This document shows positions 1 to 12,072 of a stretch of 64,000 bases of DNA, one piece after another. This DNA comes from Eucommia ulmoides. Lineage: Eukaryota; Streptophyta; Magnoliopsida; Garryales; Eucommiaceae. The DNA is taken from assembly GCA_016647705.1 (NCBI GenBank), contig CM028328.1:44320647-44384646 (forward strand). Reading direction: 5' to 3'. Every line of letters starts with the position of its first letter. Position 1 is the first letter of the stretch. A model generated the notes under the pieces. It searched no databases, was not told where the DNA came from, and saw only the letters and a list, made by a program, of their open reading frames with translations. A program made the position numbers and the translations under genes.

Positions 1-2869
1 ATCAATTTCTAATTGGATTTCTTAGCGTGCCCAACAACCTTTTCCATATAGAATCCAACCTTAGAACCATTTCGAACTTTGGCGATGACTAGTTTCTTTT
101 TGGAATCATTTTTTAAAAATATTTTGGGTCACTTTTAAGATATTTAAAAATTACGTTAAAAAAAACTAAATGATCCACCACGCATATTTAAATCTAACTT
201 TGGATGACGGATTTGTTTTATAAAAAGAAAAATCAGTGCATCTAAACCCTTTTACAAAAATATAAAAATATTTTTAAATTTTACTCGCATCTCTCAAAAA
301 CAAAATATTTTTTTCCTTTAAAAATAAGATATTAAATTTGGGACAAAATGAACATAATAGAGGTAAAATAATAAATAATACAAGGAGTTGGAGTTCTTAG
401 TTTTTCCTCTTCATTTTTCATCAATGGACATTATTAGGAGAGGCTTATTTTTATAGTGAGAGTTGGTTCAACTATATGGGCTGGCCCACAATAAACGTAC
501 CTCTCACTCTAAGTTGGATAATGTGTGGGGAGACCCCACAACTAATAAAAGGCTTCTTATTAAAGCTGATATTTTGGAAGAAAAGATAAGCAATAATCAA
601 GTGAAGAGTACCGAACATGAAACCTTCGTGGTAAAGCAAAATTAAAATTCCCTTATAGATCTTTATTTACCATTATTTCACTTTGGTCCCTATAGTTGCA
701 ATTTAAATGCACGACATCCTGAAGTTTCGTAATTATACCACTTCAGTCCAAATCAATAACCCTATTACAATGTTGGATGATAAACCTGAACCGTCATCTG
801 CTATGTGTCCAACTATTTTTAAGAGGACTTTAAGGAAATTACCGACATCTTCCTTTCCCTTTATAAAATTTCTATAAAAAAAAATTTATAGTCATAAATT
901 AGACTTTTGAGTTTTTGGTCAAAAAAGAGAATCAAAGTGGGGGAAAGAAGGAAACTAAAAATATCCAAAAAGTCTCTTAAAGCCAGTTAGACCCATGAAA
1001 ATTGATCATTTTTCTTCCGAAAATCATAATGACAATAATGGCTTGAACTGCAATGGAATGATTAAGAAAGTTTAAGGTGCTACATGTTCGAATTGAAATT
1101 ATGGGGAGCAAAGTGAGATTTTGGTGAAACTTGAGGGATTGCAAAGTGTCAAAACCCTTTTTTCTTTTTCTTTTTTTTTTTCTTTTTTCTTTTTTGTGTG
1201 TGTGTGTTAAATCATTGGAACCATCAAACAAGATTCATTGGAAAGCCACTTAAGGACTAATGATTTGTTTTTTAAGAAAATTATGTTACATAGTTCAATT
1301 TATAATCTATTGTCAGATTCAAGTGTACGTTCGGGTTTTAACCTTTTGGTTTGATGGTTGAAGAATGGGCAAAACTAATAGAAGAAAATGCTAAGGTGAG
1401 AAATCACAATTCTATTCTATTTGTCTTGTATATTTGAAGAATAGAATTGCACTTATGATAATTTTCTTACAAATATTTGTACAAAAAAAATTCAAATTAA
1501 CAAAATTATAAATTAAAAAAAAAAAAAAAAAGAGTCATTTTTCTTTTTCGTTAACTTTGATTTTTCTAAAATTTATTGTAATTTTTCCTTTAGCAACTTT
1601 TTCACGCTGTAATTTCTCTCAATGATGTTTATTGTAAACTTATGTCCCTAACACTTTTTTTCCTGAAAATTTTAATATCTAACTACTTTTTCTCTCTACA
1701 TTGTTTTAACAATTAATTCATCTAATATTTTCTCTAAAACGGATCTTTCTAAATATTTATGTATTACTATATAATAATGCTCCGTTGGTCAGGTAGAAGT
1801 AAGAATGGAATCATAATTTCAATGGCATAACTATTAATATGTTTAATAAGTCATTCATGACATACGTGATTCGATAAGAGATTGGAATGGTCACGGGAAT
1901 GATGACTTCATTCTTATGTTTGGTATATATGATTAAATTTCATTCCCATTATCAACGATTTTTTATTCTCACAATATATGAAATTAAACAATTACAAGAT
2001 ACATTTGTTATTAGTTAATCTTAATTACATGGACCAAAAAAAATAATTAATTACATGAGATTAGGGAAGTGTAAATTTTTTGTTTGTTTGGAAAAATAAG
2101 GGTTTGGAAGATGATATCAAAGACATTTTTATAACACTTCGTGGAAATAATATTTTTTTTTTATAAAAAACTTGAGAAATGATGATTAAAAAAAAGGTTC
2201 TTAAAAACACACGAGCTTTTTTAAAAGTACTTCTTTTAAGAAAACTTTAAAAAAAATCATTTTTTGAAAAAAACAAAAAAAAAGAATTTTCTGAAAAAAC
2301 ATCTTTTTTAAGAAAACTTTTTAAATAATTTTTTGAAAAGAAGAAAACTTCTTTTTCAAGAATAGTTTAAAATAAGAAAACATTTTTTTTTGAAAAAATA
2401 ACGACAAAACATATTTTATGAAAAACGAAGCAAATAGGTTTTTTTGTTTAATTTTTGTTAAAGACATCTTTTAGAAAAAATCATAATGACCTTTTACAAT
2501 AAATCATTTGAAAAACAAGGATTTAAAAGCCAACATGAAAATAGTTTTAAGAAAACAAGTTTAGAAAAATACTTTTAAAGGACATTAAGTTTGGAAAAAC
2601 ATATTTTTAAGATATTTAAGTTTAGAAAAATACCATTTTAAAAGACATTTAATTTTAGAAAAAAATATCTTTTAAAGACATTCCCCTTTCAAACGAAACT
2701 TAAGGATCATTTCTTAAAAAACCTTAAAGTTTATATTTTTAGAGTAAAACACAAAGTCCTTTTCATGTAGTAAATTTCCTATGTAAAAAACTCCATTTTT
2801 TTAAAAGAAAAATAAGAACAAAAATGACACTAAAGGTAACGATATGCACATTTGAATCTTGTCAAGAAC
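1..2869. other. AT-rich intergenic DNA, no gene seen
   Basis: I see no coding region. The stretch is dominated by A/T homopolymers and by a run of short GAAAAAAC/TTTTAAGA-type words (about 2100-2700) that looks like degenerate low-complexity DNA. Around 1780-1990 there is vocabulary typical of small MITEs (GGAATGG and TTTGGTAT words near a CCGTTGGTC end). A similar patch lies at 4480-4690. I could not pair termini or find a target duplication, so I do not call an element. Confidence 0.6.
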
Positions 2870-4070
2870 ACTACAACTGAACTTATTTGCTTAGGCAAAG
2901 TTAATGTTATTGTTTGCTTTTGTTAGTAAAAGAAAAGAAAATATGTATATAAGGGTCAGTCCTACTCAAAACTAAGAAGAAGGAAATGTTTATGAAAAAG
3001 ACACACACACTTATCCCCTAAGGGATAGAGGGTCCCCCTTTATTTCGCCTTTTTGCCATAATGGTCTTAATACAGTATTACGTCGGGTGCTAGTCCATGA
3101 TCTGAGACGTAGGGTCAATCCATGATCTAGGCTTATATATATAGGGGTGCAAGTCCAAGACCTAAGATGTAGGTCCAAGCTATTTAGACTAGCGTGGAAA
3201 GACGCAGAGCAGAAAAAATAAATAGTTAGTAGTTAGTTGGTTGATTTTCGGTTCTTTGAGTTTAGTTTCTTGTGTTTCTTGACAAAATACAAAGATTCTA
3301 TGCACACCAAAAGATTCTTGTTGTTCTTGACACAAAACAAAGATAATATGTACAAAACAAAATACAAACAAAAGGTATGTACAAAACCAAAAACAAAACA
3401 AAAGACGAACAAAAGATAGGTTGAAAGAAACTTACTTAACTTAGGGAAGTGGTTTTTCCCTAAATAATGTTTCCTTCTCCTACTTTATCTTTTTCTTCTT
3501 CTTCTTTGCTTGGTTGTTCTTGAGAGGTTTCTTGAACTTTTTGTAAAAGAGTGTCAAGATCACCTTTTGAGGGATTTTTGGAGGTATTTGAGAGGTGGAA
3601 AGCTTAAATATTAAGGAAACCCGAGAGAGTTTTTTGAGTTCAAAGAGAGAATCTATGATAAGTATGTTCCCCTTATGAAAAATGGCAGGCTTTTATAGGC
3701 AAACCAATGCCTGCACATTCATGAATGTGCATACTTAAATAACTGTATTTAATGGTCATTTAATAACCATTAAATGTTGCTTGATTGATGGGGGTACAAA
3801 GCTAGGGTTGCAATGATGATATTCTCTAACTAATGATGACATCCTACTTATAGCATGGAGCGAAATCTTTCCATAATATTCTGAATTAATACTTGACATT
3901 TATGAAAACATTCTTGGGAAGCTTCCAATTGGCTAGGGGCACTCCTTTAGAAAAATCCTATGTTTTATCTAGGTTTGGAGGGTGTGCTCTTAGTGAACTT
4001 AGTATTTTGGGCACCCATTTGCCTAATTAAGGATTAATTGATTTGTTTTGGGAAATTAAACATTTAAACA
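2870..4070 (-). repeat. Possible LTR-like remnant with promoter features
   Basis: Read on the minus strand, this stretch has a TATA box (TATAAAAG, 3690-3697) followed by a CT- and A-rich leader-like segment. That is the layout of the R-U5 part of a plant LTR. A perfect 20-base palindrome lies just upstream of the TATA box. No terminal TG/CA pair, primer site or target duplication could be assigned, so it may instead be an old host promoter or an unrelated repeat. Confidence 0.3.
3712..3731. repeat. Perfect 20-bp palindrome
   Basis: TGCACATTCATGAATGTGCA is identical to its own reverse complement over all 20 bases. It sits about 15 bases upstream of the minus-strand TATA-like box at 3690-3697. 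It could be a dimeric protein site or a hairpin. Confidence 0.7.
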
Positions 4071-5085
4071 AGAAATTAAACTATTTTTGACCATCAATTT
4101 GATAAAACCGGTGAAAACGAAGTTTCAGGGATCAAAATGTACAGTAATTGTAATTGGTGAAATTTCTTTAAATTAAAAGCAAAAATTAAATTTATACATA
4201 TTAAACGTGATATTAATAGAAAACTCACATATAATGTTATCATTTTAGTCTCCAATTAACTTTTAAAAATTTTCAGATTGACCCAAAACTTTTGTTTATA
4301 TCGAAGTTCGATTGAATTGACGATTTTATGTTTTTTTAACTTGTTTTTTGTAATATTAAAACGTAATCTAAGTTGGAAATTCTTCACTCTAAACCTCGAT
4401 TTAAAGTTTGTCTGAATTTGCTTTTTAGACCCGATACTTTTCAAAATTTAAAACGAGCGGAGACAAAATGCGGTGTCTGCACTTATCTAATCATTTTTGT
4501 TACCAAACATAGGAATGATAATGACCATTTTATCACTGTAGTAATTCTAATCCTATTTTTATTCCATTCCACTTCATTCAATTCCAACCCACCAAACGCA
4601 ACGTTAGTGACAGAATCATTATGATAATTTTCTCATTTTGATGGAATCCTTATTCCTTAGGGGGCTTGTAATCACGATTCTATTCTATATTCAACTTTAC
4701 TTTTAAATTTTAAATATAATATACTTAGTCATTGTATAAATTATTATAGATTATAAATAATTATATACATAAACATAAATTAGGAAAGTTACCACCGACA
4801 CCGCCTGTCTTTGAGACGATGACCACGGTAATCCATTGTCTTTTGTCAAGTACCATTGAGACCCCTTGTTGAAGAAAAATAGTATGCAATTACTATTTTA
4901 CCCTTGATAGTAAATTTTTTTCTTTCCATTTTTCCCTCTTATTTCTTCATTCTCTCTCTAACCCACTTGAACTAAAAAAATTCATTGCCACCACCATCAT
5001 CGCTCATGCTTTCATCGTCATCTCCACCACTATCCCGCCATTGTCTTTCTCTATATAAATATCTCTCATCTCCTCTATCCCAATC

Positions 5086-5093
<8 letters not shown>
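4071..5093. other. AT-rich intergenic DNA, no gene seen
   Basis: No supported gene. The segment holds only short chance frames and, at 4480-4690, a patch with MITE-like words (TTCCATTCCACTTCATTC and CCAAACGC) that may be half of an old DNA element. Confidence 0.55.
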
Positions 5094-5125
<32 letters not shown>

Positions 5126-5152
5126 GTGTGTATGTGTGTGTTAGATAGAGAA

Positions 5153-5191
<39 letters not shown>
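5094..5191. repeat. Inverted CT/GA microsatellite pair
   Basis: A CT dinucleotide run (5094-5121) is followed, after a 24-base TG-rich spacer, by an interrupted GA run (5146-5191). The two tracts are complementary, so one strand can fold into a long hairpin. The frames that open through this tract are microsatellite artefacts (Ser-Leu and Arg-Glu repeats). Confidence 0.9.
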
Positions 5192-5204
5192 AATTGATTG
5201 CTGG

Positions 5205-5502
5205 TGGTGGTATTGGGCAAGGATGGTAGTGGGTTGATGTTGGTGTCTATGGAGATGGGGGTTAGGAGTGGTTGGTTGATGCCAGTGGTGTCAGATTAAT
5301 ATTGATTGTTGGTGGAGGGTTGATGGCTAGTGAGGGGGATGGTGGGACGGTAGGTAAGATTGGGAGAAGAGAGGGGCTAGACAGTGTTGGTGGTAGGGCG
5401 GTGGGTACAATTGGAGAGATAAAGAGGGGTTGGACGGTGGTGATGGTGGTGAATTGATGTTGAGAGTTGGTAGATGATGGCAAATGGTGGCTGTGGTGGG
5501 TT
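5205..5502. repeat. GGT-rich degenerate minisatellite-like tract
   Basis: Strongly strand-biased DNA built from GGTGGT, GATGG and GTTGG words. Similar sequence reappears at 9629-9690, on the far side of M1, so the tract was split by that insertion. The Pro/Ser/Thr-rich frame on the minus strand comes from the base composition and I do not treat it as a gene. Confidence 0.6.
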
Positions 5503-5963
5503 GAAGCTGTTGATCCTAAGATTTTGATAAACAATTAAAGGTTGATATTTTTGGTGGAACTAACGGTTTGATTAAGTATTTCAGTTTATTAGTTCCAATG
5601 ATAAAGCTATGATGATAAGTAATGAATGCATGCTAAAGAGACTGACAAAGACGATGGACATTAAGAGACCGAAGATTTTGAAGAATCTAAGAAAAAATAA
5701 CTCATGTTAATTTTTACTTTTAATGTATCCCGATTAGGATCATACACGACACAAAAAGTTTTTAAACTTATGTGTGTTTTGATAGGATCCTAATTAGTAA
5801 AATTATCTGCTTCTATGTGTAATTGAAAAAGAAATATTGATAATTAATTAAAATTGAATTTAAGATTTTAGTAGAGCTAATTGATAAACGAAATTAGTTA
5901 AATGGGCGAAAACGTTAATGAGAATGTATTAAAAACGAATTGGAGAGAAGTGTTCAGTAATGA

Positions 5964-6235
5964 GGAGTCGACTGATAAGTCGACCGAAGCATATAAGACA
6001 AACTTGCTGAATCGATCAGTCAACAGATAGGTCGACCTGGCGTAGAAAGTGAACTCTCTGAATCGATCAGTCAACAGGGAAGTCAACCTGTGCTTGAAGG
6101 ATAAACTCTCTATATCGTTCGGTCGACAGACTGTGAATTATCGGTCGACCGATGGGCAAGAAATGTTTGGATTGGGCTACAACCTGAATTGGGCGGTCGA
6201 CTTATGAGTGTTTGTCGGTTGACTGATGAGTTTGT
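5964..6235. repeat. GTCGAC palindrome minisatellite in M1 LTR
   Basis: About four units of roughly 60 bp, each starting near AACTCTCT and carrying one or two GTCGAC-centred palindromes such as TCGGTCGACCGA. The array lies about 360 bases upstream of the LTR TATA box, that is in U3. Confidence 0.8.
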
Positions 6236-6595
6236 TTTAGGTTTTATGGAATTTCGGGATTTGATCCAAAACTAGCCATTAACTAGCCATTATTTAGGTA
6301 CCTGATTAAGTGATTTTAGGGATATGGACATCTTAAATATATAATACTCTTATTTTAATATTCCAATAGATTTGATACATTGAATTAAAGTATTTTTCAA
6401 ATTAGTCATTTTAATACTTTCTATCTTATCGAATTGCATTTGAAAATTCTTTTGACGGATTAAATTGAATATTTTGAAAGCTATTATTAAGTGAGATATA
6501 CCTTAAAAGAAAAGTATCAATATATGAGGTCTATAGGTGATTTTAAAAGGCATATCTTGTGGAAACTAGCCGTTATAGAACTTATTTCAAGTGGT

Positions 6596-6603
6596 TATAA
6601 ATA
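6596..6603 (+). promoter_or_regulatory. TATA box of M1 5' LTR
   Basis: TATAAATA. The equivalent site is conserved in M2 (about 22598-22605) and in M3 (37175-37182, minus strand), as expected for the LTR polymerase II promoter. Confidence 0.7.
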
Positions 6604-7757
6604 GACCTGCGAATTTCACATAATTAATACATACAATATCAAGAACTATTCATTTCCTAATATTTTCTAAGAGTTATCATATTATACTAAAAAATATTGT
6701 GAGATTATTCTGGTGTTAAAGTTCTTGAGTTAAAGTGCTAATTTATTTGCCGTCACCAATGTGAGCTGTCTAATGATCTGTTTTGAAATCCATTGGTGTT
6801 TTCCTGGTGAGATCATTTCAAGCTTATTCTTTAATTTAGTATTTGATTATTATTACTTTCTTGCTGAATTGATCTTTTTTGAGAAATCGTTTTTGAACTT
6901 TAAAAGCATAAAAATCTTTTAAAACGATATGTATGTTAATCTAATTACGTGCTTAATTATGCTACCCGCATTCTTTATTATAATCGGATTTTGTTTCCTC
7001 ACTGTATTTCTATAACTAGTATCGGGACATTAATTGAGTATTAATTAATCTGAGGTGGTAGAAGCTCTGAGTGGGAAGAACTTATCAATTTTTGTAATTG
7101 GTGAGTTGTATGCGGATTAGATACTATTGGGAATGTCTAATCAGGGGTAACTTGGTTTCAATCTCTTTCGGTAAAGAGATTGAGGTGTTAATTCTTCTTT
7201 TATAGAATTAATTGTGAGTGGTTTGTAAAAGTTCCATCCTTACTTGAGAAAAAGGATAGTTGGAGCATTTTTTTGTAAGGTTTTGATTCTTGAGCCTAAG
7301 GTATAAAAGAATTAAGTAGTGATTATTCCTGTAATAGAATTAGGTTATTCTTGAGCTTATAAAAAATGGAGGTTATTCATGAGTCTAGAAAAAATGAATT
7401 TGTAAAGGTTGATTCTGAGTCTGTGAAAAGAATCATTGTGAGGGTTTGGTTCCTACCTGTAAGGGAATCTTGAGTTTAGTAGATTCAAATCTCCGTGAGG
7501 CTCGGAGGACTGGATTAACTAAGAGTAGTTTGGTGAACCAGGATATATCGGTGTGTACTACATTGCCTATTTCCTTTATTTTATCTTATGTTGTTTGGGT
7601 GTACACTAAGAGCTTATTATACTTATCCGGTGCTATAAAGATAATAATTAAATTTAAGATAAAATTAATTGTTTGATTTTTGAAGTGTTATTATTTGAAT
7701 TAATTTTTAAATACTACCCAATTCACCCCTACTCTTGGGTAGCTCATTGGGCCAATA

Positions 7758-7772
7758 ATTGGCATCAGAGCT
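7758..7772 (+). other. M1 primer-binding site
   Basis: ATTGGCATCAGAGCT directly follows the 5' LTR. It is close to TGGTATCAGAGC, the copia primer site complementary to initiator methionine tRNA. Confidence 0.85.
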
Positions 7773-7836
7773 GGTTTTAGCTCGTTAGGCTTAACATCCT
7801 AGCTAAACCAGTCACGTGCACACACCATTGATAATA

Positions 7837-8570
7837 TGTTTTGTGTATCTTCTTTTGATGGTGATAGATCCTTATATGGTAATGTGGTTTATGATTTAGT
7901 AGTAGTGATGGAGATGATGATAATGAAAATGTCCATATTGTTATGGAAAAATTACTTTCTTTCATACTACTTTTTGCTAAAGAAAGTTTGAGTTTAAAAA
8001 GAAAAATTGATTCTTTTGAAAATAGTGGAGAAAGTGTTCGAAAATTTAAAGTGCATTTGGATAATTATTATGGTACAAAAGAGTTTTCGGACGTTGTTTT
8101 TGAAATTAATAATTTGCTCTCTAAAGTGAATTTTCTTGAAAATGAAAATAGAGTTTTGAAAAATAATTTTGACATGATTTCTAAGCAAAGGTCAGATCTT
8201 GTTTCTAAAATCGATTTACTTAAGAAAAATTTTGAAAAATCAAATCCTACCTTAATTCTATTTCGAGAGATTCTGAAAATGATTTTTCTAGGCAAAGTGG
8301 ATATGCTTCATTGTCTCATCCTTCATCACAAGCCAGTGATAATTATGTGGCTATTGTTAGAAATGATTCTTGTTTTACATCTCGTGCTTTCTATGATCAA
8401 TTGGATTTGAGATATTATTATAATAGGGTTTGGTATTTTAAAGTATCATGTCTGTTTCGAAACTCTAAGTTTATATTTAACAAGGACGGATCCAAAATGA
8501 AATGGATACCGAAGAGAACTATTAAAATGTCTTGTGCAGAATTACATAATGTTAAAAGTGGACCTGAACG
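7837..8570 (+). pseudogene. M1 gag remnant
   Basis: The region encodes a Lys/Glu/Leu-rich, coiled-coil-like gag segment, recognisable from its match to the gag of M3 (minus strand, about 39604-40395). A degraded zinc-knuckle region follows, and the homology then passes straight into LTR sequence at 8571. The relationship to M3 is directly visible, whereas assignment as gag rests on the zinc-knuckle motif seen intact in M3. It is a fossil and does not encode a complete capsid protein. Confidence 0.75.
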
Positions 8571-9623
8571 AGATTATTCTGGAGTTAAAGTTCTTGAGTT
8601 AAAGTGCAAATTTATTTGGCGTCAACAATCTAAGCTGTCTAGCGATCTGTTTTGCAATCCATTGGTGTTTTCTTGGTGAGATCATTCCAAACTTATTCTT
8701 TAATTTAGTATTTGATTATTATTATTTGCTTGGTGAATTGATCTTTTTTGAGAAATCGTTTTTGAACTTTGAAAGTATAAAAATCTTTTAAAACGATTTG
8801 TGTGTTAATCTGATTATATGCTTAATTGTGCTACCCGAATTTTTATTATAATCAGGTTTTGTTTTCTCACTTTATTTCTATCACTAATATTGGGACATTA
8901 ATTGAGTATTAATTAATCTGAGGTGGTAGAAGCTCCGAGTGGAAAAAATTTATCAATTTTTGTATTTGGTGAGTTGTGTGTGGATTAGATACTGTTGAGA
9001 ATGTCTAATCAAGGGTAGCTTGGTTTCAATCTCTTCTGGTAAAGAGATTGATGTATTAATTCTTCCTTTATAGAATTAATTGTGAGTGATTTGTAAAAGT
9101 TCCATCCTTACCTGAGAAAAGGATAGTTGGAGAATTTTTTGTGAGGTTTTGATTCTTGAGCCTAAGGTATAGAAAGAATTAGGTAGTGATTCTCCCTATA
9201 ATAGAATTATGTTATTCTTTAACCTGTAAAAAATAGAAGTTATTCCTGAGCCTGGAAAAAAGAATTTGTAAAGGTTGATTCTGAGCCTGTGAAAAGAATT
9301 ATTGTGAGGGTTTGGTTCCTATCTATAAAGGAATCTTGAGTTTAGTGGGTGTGAATCTCCGTGGGGCTCGGATGACTGAATTTGCCAAGAGTAGTTTGGT
9401 GAACTAGGATATATCGGTGTGTACTATATTGCTTATTTTCTTTATTTTATCTTGTGTTGTTTGGGTGTGCACCTAAAGCTTATTACACTTATCCGCTACT
9501 ATAAAGATAATAATTAATTTTAAGACAAAATTAATTGTTTGATTTTTGAAGTGTTATTATTTGGATTAATTTTTTAAGGCCACCCAATTCATCCTCCCTC
9601 TTAGGTAGCTCACTAGGCCAACA
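8571..9623 (+). repeat. M1 3' LTR, downstream part only
   Basis: This segment corresponds to M1 5' LTR from about 6701 to 7757 and ends in GGCCAACA next to the target duplication. The promoter-bearing upstream part is not represented. Confidence 0.85.
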
Positions 9624-9628
9624 GAAGC

Positions 9629-9818
9629 TTATGTTGAACAATGGTGGTTGTAGGTTGAAGATGTTGGGCTATATGTTGGTGGTAGGTTCATCTGAGCGAG
9701 AGAGAGAGAGAGAAAATAAAAGAAATGAAAAACAAGGGAAAGAAAAAAAAAATAAAAGAAATTCAAAGTATAAAAAAATAAAATAAATGGAAAATGAGAA
9801 AAGTCAATAGTCAAAATT
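9629..9818. other. Flanking GGT/GA-rich DNA between M1 and K1
   Basis: Continuation of the GGT-rich tract, then a GA run (about 9695-9713) and purine-rich DNA. No gene. Confidence 0.6.
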
Positions 9819-10205
9819 GTTGGGAAAACTCACCAATTACTTACATTTTATTTTCTCTCTTTTGTGATTAAAACATGATTACTAATTTTAATAGGCATAG
9901 ATATTAACCATGATAAACCAAGCAATAATAAAATAGGAGACATGATTGTTGCGTGGAAAAGTCCAAGGCGGGAAAAAAATCAAGGGGCTAAAGTCCGATC
10001 TCAACTTTCACTATCACAAAATAATGAGATTACAATCGTTCACACCTTTAAAAGAAAACTCCTGGATCACCACATTAGTATCACAAAAAACAGTGGATAC
10101 AAAAAGAAACTTCAAATACGGGTTTAGAGGGTAATACTGAATCACCAATTGGAAGAGGGTTACCAAAAGATTAAGGCCGATGGAAAGGAACTACTTTATA
10201 CAAAA
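9819..10205 (-). repeat. K1 3' LTR fragment
   Basis: Matches the terminal part of the 5' LTR (18863-19260) over about 380 bases, ending TTTTCCCAACA on the minus strand. It stops where A1 gag-like sequence starts. Confidence 0.75.
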
Positions 10206-10510
10206 AACGAACCTTGGTAGTTTGTTGAATAATTCCAACTATGAAAATCAAACTCCGCCATGTTTTCCAGCAACCAATAGGCTTCATCCATAGTTAGTTG
10301 ATTGAATGAGGTGATACCATTTCCTCTTGCGACCAAATTTCTTGTTGCGGCTAGTAACCCATCGATGAAGTTCAGTAGTTGACACTCCCTCGGGAAACGA
10401 TGGTTTGGGAACCGGATGAGCAACTCCTTATATCGATCCCAAGCACAATAAAACAACTCGGAATCTTGTTGAAAGAAATGCAATAGCACTTGTGAATCTA
10501 ACATCTTCAA
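10206..10510 (-). pseudogene. A1 gag fragment (second copy)
   Basis: Contains FQQDSELFYCAWDRYKELL and similar text, the pattern of the retrotransposon gag domain of Athila-like elements (compare FRQRDFEPLFEVWERFKDLL in A4). It is a shortened copy of the region at about 14400-14700. It lacks the zinc knuckle and any pol and ends at the junction with K1. Confidence 0.7.
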
Positions 10511-10625
10511 GTACCTTGCAAGACAAAGAAAACTAAAAACAAAAATTAAAAATAAAATAAATATCTAAATTAAAATCAAGTTATTTACTCACAATATCAA
10601 CAACAATCTAAAAACAAATCCCCGG

Positions 10626-10642
10626 CAATGGCGCCAAAAACT
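10626..10642 (-). other. A1 second primer-binding site
   Basis: On the minus strand, TGGCGCCATTGCCGGG lies a few bases beyond the LTR end. It is an Asp-tRNA-type primer site, the hallmark of Athila elements. Confidence 0.8.
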
Positions 10643-12072
10643 TGGTAGTGGAATATTACGTCGCTACTTTAACCGCAAGTGTACGGGTCAAGTTTTATAA
10701 AATATGGAAGAGTAAGGGTTGTCGTATCCACAGGGATTGGATTAAATTGTCGCTAACTACCGCAATTATCATAACCGAACTTTATCTCGGCGATTGAATT
10801 TAGGGTTTTTTGTTTTAGATTATATACTAAACTAAATTAACAATTAATTAAACTATAATACTAAGTATACTATATGAGAATAGATTATCTAGGGATTAAC
10901 TTCGTTTACTTATACGTGTTTGATCCAATCTAGTTTACATTAACGGTATTCAAATTATCCGATAATCTAGGTATCGAAAACTCACTCACTACATCTCTCG
11001 AGTGTAAAGTAAATGAATGTGCAACTTCGCATCAACGTCGATGTCCCTATATAGCATCTAAACGACACTGATCACATGAGTCTCACCCCAACCTCACAGA
11101 TTGCACACTTTCTAATACTCTCCCGAGTTATTAGATCGCCGCGTTGTGTTTAAACCCTAGTATGAATCCGGAGTTAGCTGTTCCGAGTGTCAAACCCCGT
11201 ATTCTCAAATCAACCACAATATTAAAACAAGCATACTATGGAGGTAAAAGAATGTTAAACACAATCGAATAAAGATGATCAATCGTTAACGAAACACGAT
11301 TTACTCAAACGACGTTTTCATAAACTATATCAATCCCTAGAGAAAATACGTTTAGCTAAACAAGATCATTACCAAAAATTAATTAAAACAAGAGAATAAC
11401 ATCATTTTACAATTACAAAGTTTAAGAACAAAGAGAGAAACAACGGAGAATAGCCGTTATCTGAATAGTGGAGTGTTCCACTTTCGCAAAAACTGCTCCG
11501 AGATCATTTCCTCTTCCTCAAATTGATGTTCTCCTCTTGTGTCTTGATCTTGAGCTGCAAAAATTCCCAAAAAACGTACTTTCAAGTGTTTGGGGAAAAA
11601 GGATATTAGAAGGGATAAAAAATATCTAACAAATATCCCAAAATATCTTTACCAGGTGGTGTCGGACCGTTGCAGTGGTGGGAAGCACCGCTGCAGCATT
11701 AAGAAGTCAGTAGGCCACTACCATTTGACCGCTGCAGCTATGGGAAGTACCGCTACAGCGCTAGATGCCATTGCTGCAACGGTGAAGTTCACCGCTGCAG
11801 CGCTGGTTGGGCAAAATGTTTCTGTTTGATTGATCGCTGCAGCGGTGGAGTTGCAGTTTATGAACTTGGCCTTTTTGCTCACTTATCAATAGTTTCTCCA
11901 CCGACGTCCCACCGATTTGCTCGATTTTCAATCGTTTTCATCAATTTTCGTCCCAAACACCTGATTTATAGAAAAACAAATAAAAATGAATCAAAACATA
12001 TTAAAACATAATAAGAACACTCGAAAACTACCAAAATCAATTTGGAAATATATAGGTAAGTTCCACTTATCA
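10643..12072 (-). repeat. A1 LTR, left copy
   Basis: 1430 bp. On the minus strand it begins TGATAAGTGGAA and ends ...CTACCA. It contains a CTGCAG-core palindrome array (11667-11846) and the shared stem-loop block (about 10960-11210). Confidence 0.85.
11667..11846. repeat. CTGCAG-core palindrome array in A1 left LTR
   Basis: Repeated CACCGCTGCAGCGGTG-type sites, some imperfect, spaced about 25-40 bases. They lie upstream of the LTR start of transcription in the element's orientation. Confidence 0.8.

Larger units (their letters stand above)
5508..7757 (+). repeat. M1 5' LTR
   Basis: 2250 bp, starting TGTTGATCCTAAG and ending just before the primer site. It matches M2 and M3 end to end. It contains the GTCGAC palindrome array (5964-6235) and a TATA box (6596-6603). 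Confidence 0.88.
5508..9623 (+). mobile_element. M1: SIRE/Maximus-like Ty1/copia derivative
   Basis: A fossil LTR retrotransposon bounded by TGTTGATCC and GGCCAACA. It is flanked by the 5-base target duplication GAAGC (5503-5507 and 9624-9628). It has a long 5' LTR, an initiator-Met-type primer site, a gag remnant and then only the downstream part of the 3' LTR. No protease, integrase or reverse transcriptase is present, so it depended on other elements. The family also occurs as M2 and M3. Placement in SIRE/Maximus rests on the long (about 2-2.4 kb) LTR and on the primer-site and purine-tract sequences of M3. It is broken. Confidence 0.88.

Noticed and set aside
1784-4690. One MITE interrupted by an LTR-like segment
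   Set aside because: The patches at about 1780-1990 and 4480-4690 share vocabulary, but ends and target duplication could not be matched.
4972-5534. Frames of 60-90 residues on both strands
   Set aside because: They translate CT/GA runs and GGT-rich DNA into Ser-Leu, Arg-Glu and Pro/Ser/Thr repeats. No family match and no promoter context.
7758-7772. tRNA gene fragments at primer sites
   Set aside because: Only 12-18 bases match a tRNA end, next to LTRs. These are retroelement primer-binding sites.
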